64,000 nt of DNA from DATCJU01 sp036562635. GTDB taxonomy: Bacteria; Actinomycetota; Actinomycetes; Mycobacteriales; Pseudonocardiaceae. A model generated the notes under the pieces. That model was not told the DNA's origin. It ran no database searches and worked only from the letters and a program-made list of their open reading frames with translations. Positions 60,916-64,000 of this stretch are shown here, piece by piece. Both the position numbers and the translations under genes were made by a program. Position 1 is the stretch's first letter. Each line of letters starts with the position of its first letter. The stretch spans positions 5,876 through 69,875 of the forward strand of contig DATCJU010000114.1 in assembly GCA_036562635.1 (NCBI GenBank), given 5' to 3'.

Positions 60916-62055
60916 TCACCTCACCGGGGCGAGCTGTTCGACCGGCTCGGACACCGGCTCGGACTGGTTGATGTTGTGGGCGTTGACCGGGTTGCGCCGG
61001 GACGCCAGGTAGATCCACGAGCTCACGACCACCCCGATGATCGCGACCAGTACGGTGCCGACGGTCCCCAGGCTGGTCAGCCATCCGGCGAGAGCTCCGA
61101 CGACCGCGGCGGCCGGCAGGGTCAGGAACCAGGCCAGCACCATCCGGCCGGCGACCCGCCACTGCACGTCGGCGGCACGACGTCCCACACCACCGCCGAG
61201 GATGCTGCCGGAACAGACATGGGTGGTGGACAGCGGGAATCCGAGGTGGGACGAGGTCAGGATGACCGTGGCCGCGCTCGCGTCGGACGCGAAGCCCTGC
61301 GGCGGATGGATGGGGGTCAGCCCCTTGCCGAGGGTCCGGATGATCCGCCAACCACCGGCGTAGGTGCCCAGGGCGATGGCCACCGCCGCGCTCACCACCA
61401 CCCAGAGCGGCGGGCCGGAGTCGCTGGGCAACATGCCCGCAGAGATCAGGGTCAGGGTGATGATGCCCATGGTCTTCTGCGCATCGTTGGTTCCGTGTGC
61501 CAACGAGACCAGTGACGCCGACACGACCTGTCCGGCGCGGAAACCGGTTCCCACGACGTCCTGCCGGGCCCGGCGGATGAGCCGGTAGATGAGGAAGCTA
61601 CCCACCATGGCCACAACACCGGCGATCACCGGGGCGGCCACCGCGGGGACCAGGATCTTGTCCACCAGCTTGGTGAAGTGCACCGCATCGGCACCGGACG
61701 CAACCCAGGTCGCGCCGATCAGACCGCCGAAGAGAGCGTGCGAGGAGCTGGATGGCAGCCCGACGAACCAGGTGATCAGGTTCCAGATGATGGCGCCCAC
61801 CAGACCGCCGAACACCACTGCCGGGGTGACCTGACTGTCGTCCACCAGCCCACCGGAGATGGTCTTGGCGACCTCGACGGACAGGAACGCACCGATCAGG
61901 TTCAGCACCGCCGACAGGGCCACGGCGGTCCGCGGGCGCAGCGCACCGGTGGCGATGGACGACGCCATCGCATTCGCCGTGTCGTGGAAGCCGTTGGTGA
62001 AGTCGAAGATAAGAGCAGTCGCCACCACCACGACGACCAGTAGTGTGGCTTCCAC
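60916..62055 (-). CDS. pit: PiT-family inorganic phosphate transporter
   Basis: A 379-residue low-affinity phosphate symporter with about ten helices. The two PiT signature repeats are DFTNGFHDTANAMASSIATG near the start and LAHGTNDAQKTMGIITL in the middle. SSSSHALFGGLIGA and PLSTTHVCSGSILGGG are the other conserved loops. The GTG at 62055 has GGGGAGGA upstream. The 101-base region above it contains no clear PHO-box tandem repeat. Confidence 0.94.
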   Translation of the reverse strand: MEATLLVVVVVATALIFDFTNGFHDTANAMASSIATGALRPRTAVALSAVLNLIGAFLSVEVAKTISGGLVDDSQVTPAVVFGGLVGAIIWNLITWFVGLPSSSSHALFGGLIGATWVASGADAVHFTKLVDKILVPAVAAPVIAGVVAMVGSFLIYRLIRRARQDVVGTGFRAGQVVSASLVSLAHGTNDAQKTMGIITLTLISAGMLPSDSGPPLWVVVSAAVAIALGTYAGGWRIIRTLGKGLTPIHPPQGFASDASAATVILTSSHLGFPLSTTHVCSGSILGGGVGRRAADVQWRVAGRMVLAWFLTLPAAAVVGALAGWLTSLGTVGTVLVAIIGVVVSSWIYLASRRNPVNAHNINQSEPVSEPVEQLAPVR

Positions 62056-62156
62056 GATTGTCCTCCCCGTTCACATGCTGTGCCGCGGGGACACTATCGC
62101 GTCATTACACCCGAAAGCGTGAGGAGGCGGAGTGACGTAAGCCGCACCGCACCACC

Positions 62157-62921
62157 TCACACCAGAGGAAGCCGACGGGGCGGAGCCGGTTCCCCGGGCA
62201 ACAGGCCTGCGTATTGGGCGGCAAGCCGCACGAACCGGGCTGCCACCGGCTGCCAGGTCTCAGCAAGATCGGCATGGAAACGAACCAAATGGTCGGGTTC
62301 GAACTGTCCGGGTGGCGCGGTGGCGGCCACATCGGGGCTGGCGTGTACCCACCGCAGCACCGTCTCGGGAGTGGTCTCGATGTGGAACTGGAACCCGTAG
62401 GCGCACTCACCGACACGGAAAGCCTGGTTCCGGTACTTCGGTGAGGCCGCCAGCAACAGGGCCCCGGGCGGGAGCTGGGCGATCTCGTCGCTGTGGAACT
62501 GCAGTACGTCCGGGGTGAACGGCAGATCGACCAGCAACGGGTCCTGGCTCGCCGCGTCCCGCTTGGCCACCAGAAGTGTTCCGCACTCCGGTCCCTGGGC
62601 ACCGGGGCGCACCTGGCCACCGGTGGCCACGGCCAACAACTGCGCACCGAGACAGATGGCGAGCACCGGAAGCCGCCCGGACACGGCATCGGCCAGCAGT
62701 CGACGCACGTCGGCCAACCACGGGTGCCGGGCGTCGTCGTAGGCGCCCATCTCCCCGCCCAGACAGACCACCGCCTGGTAGCCCTCGAGGGACTTCGGCA
62801 GCGAGTCGCGGAAGGGGAGCAGCACGTCGAGTTCGGCACCGGCGTCCCGCAGCCAGTCGGCCAACGCACCGGGGGGATCGGATTCCGACGGCTGCAGCAC
62901 GAGAATGCGGACACCGCTCAC
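62157..62921 (-). CDS. Class I glutamine amidotransferase-like protein
   Basis: A 254-residue GMP-synthase-type amidotransferase domain protein. The nucleophile elbow is LAICLGAQLLA (Cys near residue 96), and the His-Glu pair is in YGFQFHIETT. VCLGGEMGAYDDARHPWL is a common segment in this group. No synthetase partner is encoded nearby, so the amide acceptor is unknown. The GTG at 62921 has TATGCT eight bases upstream and no ribosome site; the frame continues upstream without family similarity. Confidence 0.9.
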   Translation of the reverse strand: MSGVRILVLQPSESDPPGALADWLRDAGAELDVLLPFRDSLPKSLEGYQAVVCLGGEMGAYDDARHPWLADVRRLLADAVSGRLPVLAICLGAQLLAVATGGQVRPGAQGPECGTLLVAKRDAASQDPLLVDLPFTPDVLQFHSDEIAQLPPGALLLAASPKYRNQAFRVGECAYGFQFHIETTPETVLRWVHASPDVAATAPPGQFEPDHLVRFHADLAETWQPVAARFVRLAAQYAGLLPGEPAPPRRLPLV

Positions 62922-62929
62922 GACGAGTG

Positions 62930-62935
62930 AGCATA
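62930..62935 (-). promoter_or_regulatory. -10 element for leaderless amidotransferase gene
   Basis: TATGCT on the minus strand with an eight-base spacer to GTG 62921. Confidence 0.5.
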
Positions 62936-63807
62936 CGCCTGGCCACCGGGGGACGCGGTGGCGCCGAGCATCGGTGGTGCGGGTGGTCATGGGAGATGGT
63001 GGTCCGGCCGAACAGCCGCGAAACGACGAGGACCGGGACGCCTCGGAAGGATCCCGGCTCCGGCCTCCGGGGTCACGGATTCGCCGCTCGGCACATCGGT
63101 GGCTTCGAGCCCGGAGCCCCGACTCGTCCGTTCCCGGGTGTCGCGGCAGTAGCCCGTGGTCGTAACCGGCGCTACCGACGGCTCCCTCCCCGCCACGGCC
63201 CGGGAACGCGGACCGGGGCAAGACCCACGGTTCTCCGGCTGTTCCGATATCAGGACACCGCCTGACACGTTCACGGTCACCGTTCGCTCCTCGAGCCTCG
63301 CTCGGGGAACGTCCGGCTCCTCCGGACACCACCCGATGCCGACCGGTCCGTCATCGCTCCTCGGCAGTACGACACCCCGGTCCGGAACCGTTCGTCCAGG
63401 ACGGGCGGTATCCCCGAAGCGCCCGTCGGTTTCGTGTCCGTCCGATTGCCGGCCCGGACAGCAGACAGCTTCCCGGCAGTGCCGAATTTCTGTGCCGAAC
63501 CGTTCTCGGTCACGGTGCTCACCGGTGAGTCCGCCGTCTTCCGGGACACTCCATTCGGCACCGATCTCCGGGCACACGCCGAAACCGGGAGGGATAGCGG
63601 GAGAAGGTTCGTCTCCCCGAGATCACCACCGCTCGAAGTGGCAGTCGACACCCCGATCACATCGGCACCTGATTCTGCAATCGGATACCGACGTTGCGGA
63701 GAAATCGGCCCCCAAGGCACGGGGAACCACCCTGGGCATTCGAACGAGTACGCGACGAAAACGGCTCGACCGCTACGCGGAATTCCTCACACGTGCACCA
63801 CACACAG
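62936..63807. other. Non-coding stretch between the amidotransferase gene and the rRNA operon
   Basis: About 870 bases without a convincing gene. Open frames are rich in Arg, Gly, Pro and Ser and show no family character, and GC content falls towards the right. It contains no tRNA or repeat that I can recognise. Confidence 0.5.
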
Positions 63808-63851
63808 GAAAGGGACGGTACCGGCCACGTACGGCTGGTACCGCCCCTTTC
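63808..63851 (-). terminator. rRNA operon terminator
   Basis: A 15-bp stem with one G-U pair (63808-63822 with 63837-63851) has a 14-base loop and begins 19 bases beyond the 5S gene. Confidence 0.85.
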
Positions 63852-63869
63852 TCCTTTGTGAAGTTGAGC

Positions 63870-63985
63870 GTCGGCGGTGTCCTACTCTCCCACCCCCTCC
63901 CGAGGGCAGTACCATCGGCGCTGGTGGGCTTAGCTTCCGGGTTCGGAATGGGACCGGGCGTTTCCCCACCGCTATCACCACCGAC
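63870..63985 (-). rRNA. rrf: 5S ribosomal RNA
   Basis: Read on the minus strand, the 116 bases are a typical actinomycete 5S rRNA: GATAGCGGTGGGGAAACGCC near the start, then CCCATTCCGAACCCGGAAG, and CGATGGTACTG towards the end. The 5' and 3' ends pair over ten bases, setting the boundaries to within a base or two. The 23S and 16S genes should lie beyond the right edge on the same strand. Confidence 0.96.
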
Positions 63986-64000
63986 ACACCAGCGGGACCC

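Noticed and set aside
62056..62156. PHO box upstream of the PiT transporter
   Set aside because: Only one GTTCAC-like element (near 62070) is seen; the tandem 11-base direct repeat required for PhoP binding is missing.
63277..63720. Open frame of 147 codons near the rRNA operon
   Set aside because: Its codon third positions are not GC-biased like the real genes, the composition is Ser/Arg/Gly-rich, and there is no ribosome site or -10 element at the start.
1..64000. Mobile elements, CRISPR arrays, tRNA genes or a biosynthetic gene cluster
   Set aside because: No transposase, integrase, terminal inverted repeats, regularly spaced repeats, tRNA cloverleaf or PKS/NRPS-type genes were found. 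The gene content is chromosomal core with a few accessory enzymes.

Overview
The window is very GC-rich, uses many GTG starts, and has the gene order of an actinomycete. It carries a dihaem cytochrome c bc1 operon with a long-N-terminus Rieske protein, phosphatidylinositol mannoside synthesis (pimB), a RipC-type NlpC/P60 hydrolase, an F420-type oxidoreductase and the glnA/glnE pair. From about 6.9 kb to 60.6 kb the order closely follows the Mycobacterium tuberculosis segment from Rv2188c (pimB) to Rv2221c (glnE). The inserted genes and the lack of mycobacterial markers point to the Pseudonocardiales or relatives; this placement is inference from content and synteny. No phage, insertion sequence, CRISPR array or tRNA was seen. 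The window is a chromosomal core region. Left part (1-6.4 kb): the end of a secreted glucose/sorbosone dehydrogenase-PKD-CBM6 protein, a Tat-exported ThuA/DUF1080 protein, an Eis-like acetyltransferase, a membrane protein with a Gly/Asp tail, and nei1 with rpiB. Envelope block (6.9-12.6 kb, minus strand): pimB, a membrane-anchored HExxH protein, ripC behind a probable c-di-AMP riboswitch, and a coiled-coil NYN nuclease-like protein divergent from a DEDDh exonuclease-UvrC-like fusion. Respiratory block (14.9-24.8 kb): ctaE-qcrC-qcrA-qcrB on the minus strand, then trpD, an AraC/EamA pair, and ctaF-ctaC. The trpD-to-qcrB block lies in the opposite orientation to M. tuberculosis. Middle block (25-42 kb): asnB, adenosine-kinase-like adoK, erpA, glycerate kinase, a DUF3043 membrane protein, an aldo/keto reductase, cobU-cobT-cobS, ilvE, a permease-gcvT-DUF402-YjbR operon, and pepA. 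Lipoate block (43-52 kb): lpdA, sucB (two lipoyl domains), a TIGR01777 epimerase, lipB and lipA. LipB and LipA make and attach the cofactor that SucB uses and LpdA reoxidises. A glyoxalase-fold protein, an F420-type oxidoreductase and a short-chain dehydrogenase sit between lipB and lipA. Nitrogen block (52-60.6 kb): DUF4191 and RDD membrane proteins, glnA with a GlnR-like operator upstream, an FMN reductase, a NUDIX hydrolase, and glnE, whose product adenylylates GlnA. The right end has a PiT phosphate transporter with a small membrane partner, a class I glutamine amidotransferase, a non-coding stretch, and the 5S rRNA and terminator closing an rRNA operon that continues past the edge on the minus strand. 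Two features recur. About seventeen genes have a TANNNT -10 hexamer 6-9 bases before the start codon and no Shine-Dalgarno sequence, so they are probably transcribed leaderless. Gene ends, particularly convergent ones, are separated by long, often perfect GC-rich hairpins.
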